DNA of 64,000 nucleotides, taken from the NCBI GenBank assembly GCA_020086605.1, contig JACBWW010000017.1:3652545-3716544 (forward strand), given 5' to 3'. Source of the DNA: Lanius collurio. Taxonomy: Eukaryota; Chordata; Aves; Passeriformes; Laniidae. Numbering within the stretch: position 1 is the stretch's first letter; every line of letters starts with the position of its first letter. Below, in pieces: positions 62,361 through 64,000 of the stretch. A model generated the notes under the pieces. That model did no database searches, had not been told where the DNA came from, and saw only the letters and a list, made by a program, of their open reading frames with translations. The position numbers and the translations under genes were made by a program.

Positions 62361-64000
62361 AATAAGATTATTATCTTGTAATAAGACCAAAGTGTCTCTG
62401 AACTGCTGGATTCACCACCATTCATTGTGAAGTCTATTTTTTATAGAGTCAAGTGCATGCCAAAATAATCCTCGTTTATCCAACAGATCCAAACTTTTGT
62501 TCCTTATAGGGGAAATACTTCTGAGCTGAGACTTTAACTTTTCTTGGCTTGAACACTGACACGTTCCACTGCCTTCCTACTAGATTTTGTTTACATTTTT
62601 TCCACCCCTGCCATTCTGCCTTCCCTGAAAAATTAAAATGCTTTGAAGATGATTATCCAGATTTTGTGAATTATTATGGAACTTAAGCATTGGAAATCAG
62701 GTATAAGCCTTCAAAAGAACCTGGTAACTTTTAAAACATATTTTCTAATTAATTTAAACATTGGATTGTCTCCATTTACCTTCCAAATAAATTTAGCATT
62801 TGAAGGACCATTTAGAAATAATTATGATAATATCTTTGAGGACTAAAAATATGTTTATTTATTACATGTCTTTTTTGAAACAAAGTAGAGTATTTTTGTG
62901 TGCTACCTCTCTCCAGAGGCTGGGACTTAAAGTCAAGTAGCAAAATGAAAACTTGGCATCATACCCAGTAGACCCAGTGCTGATTTCACATGAAGCTATG
63001 ATGTCCAGCTGGGGACCTGAATCACATGATTTTATGACATCATGATTATTTTGTGTGGCATGATTTGGTATGGGGACCTACAGATTTTACCTCTAATACA
63101 CAGCAAAATCATCTGGCTTTTCTTGAGGGTCAAACAAAATACACTGCATGCATACAATTGTCTTCAAGTGTCATAAAACTCAAATAATTTGAACATCTTT
63201 GAGAAGTTAACCCAAACACTTCTGTGCACTCTTTGTGTGTAGTTCGCTTCCCATCCTTTAAATTTATAGATTAGAGATGGAAAACATTGGTCCAAGGTTC
63301 TGATCTAAGGCTAACCAAGCAAAACAAATAGAAACAAGCTCCCAAGAGCCCTTCCCCATGCAAGAGGTCTTAGGTCAGTGAAATTTGTTGATGAAAGAAA
63401 GAGTGGCTGCCAGAGGCTCTGGAGGATGCTTGGGAAGTGTCTTAGAAGCGAAAACTGTTTTAGGCAACTGAAGAGAAAATACACAAGAGGAGCTGAGAAT
63501 TCTCTGAGCTAAAAAGTGCATGAGGTTCACTGCCCTCTTGCTCATCCTTGTGCATGCACACCCTGCCTCTCATGGAAACAGGATTTGGGGCTGGGCAAAC
63601 CTTTGGTCTCCTGTGTTCTTAATTGAATTTCCACTGATGTTAGATTTTAAAGTATAATTACATTCCCTTGATCAATGATAATTATCTTGTTCTAAATTTC
63701 TTTTAATGAATTATATAAGTCTGGTGCTATTTCTTGTAAAAAAAAAAAAGAAAAAGTACTTTTCATACATTCAACAGCTTAATCCAGTCAGGAGAGCCAA
63801 GCTCACCAGGGACTTTTTTCTTAGATAAGTAAATCTTTGCCTGCTAAATTTTCAGTTACAAAGACCTGATATAAAGTTTAATCACCAGAAATACAGTATT
63901 TCCTGTCTTCAAATTATTTAATTATGGTATCTCAGCATATATTTATTTAATATCAATTAAAAGGAACAAGTAGAATACATACTGCTCTAATTAATCCTTG

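Larger units (their letters stand above)
49692..64000 (-). other. DPP6: DPP6 intron upstream of the 95-nt exon (partial)
   Basis: This is intron sequence, incomplete at the right edge of the window. It contains an old CR1-like stretch (51395-51860), CR1 3' ends (53120-53273, 60118-60290), A-runs at 51258-51280 and 57178-57203, a likely LTR (59130 to about 59930), and two copies of a 318-bp block at 58512-58829 and 62044-62360. The exon expected upstream (the segment ending in KWIS) was not found. The 185-codon frame at 54994-55551 is the longest in the window but has no recognisable domain. Regions 49700-51390, 53800-57170 and 62370-64000 hold nothing else I can identify. Confidence 0.8.

Noticed and set aside
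1..64000. tRNA, rRNA or snRNA genes
   Set aside because: I saw no cloverleaf with A and B boxes and no recognisable small RNA on either strand, though diverged copies could be missed by eye.

Overview
This window is vertebrate nuclear DNA, almost certainly from a bird. It is AT-rich and mostly non-coding. Short CR1 (chicken repeat 1) 3' fragments recur through it, several with the ATTCTATGATTCT-type end that marks avian CR1. It also carries an ERVL-type solo LTR and old CORE-SINE/MIR-like remnants. There is no sign of bacterial gene organisation, and nearly all open reading frames are chance stretches in introns or repeats.

The only gene I can support is part of DPP6 (dipeptidyl-peptidase-like 6, the catalytically inactive auxiliary subunit of Kv4 potassium channels), on the minus strand. 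Four consecutive internal exons are visible, in transcription order: 49691-49597 (95 nt), 47292-47218 (75 nt), 27018-26966 (53 nt) and 10580-10499 (82 nt). Each has an AG acceptor and a GTAAG donor. The phases join into one open frame of 101 codons that matches the N-terminal part of the DPP6 beta-propeller. I did not find the preceding exon (above 49691) or the following one (below 10499), so the window lies inside the gene.

Layout from left to right. 1-10498: intron after the 82-nt exon, with CR1 fragments and a TA microsatellite. 10581-26965: 16.4 kb intron with CR1 and MIR-like remnants and a CpG-rich patch holding a consensus-perfect CTCF motif. 27019-47217: 20.2 kb intron with two minisatellites (19 bp x 6 and 43 bp x 4), a 608-bp solo LTR with a perfect 5-bp target-site duplication, CR1 and MIR-like pieces, and a CTCF-like site near the 75-nt exon. 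47293-49596: 2.3 kb intron with one CR1. 49692-64000: upstream intron with CR1 fragments, a likely second LTR (about 59130-59930), and two copies of a 318-bp block about 3.5 kb apart that are about 97.5% identical.

I see no convincing undescribed protein system. The best leads are structural and regulatory: the recent 318-bp duplication, four CTCF-like motifs all on the plus strand of one gene, the minisatellites, and a possible extra N-glycosylation sequon in avian DPP6. Species could not be determined.
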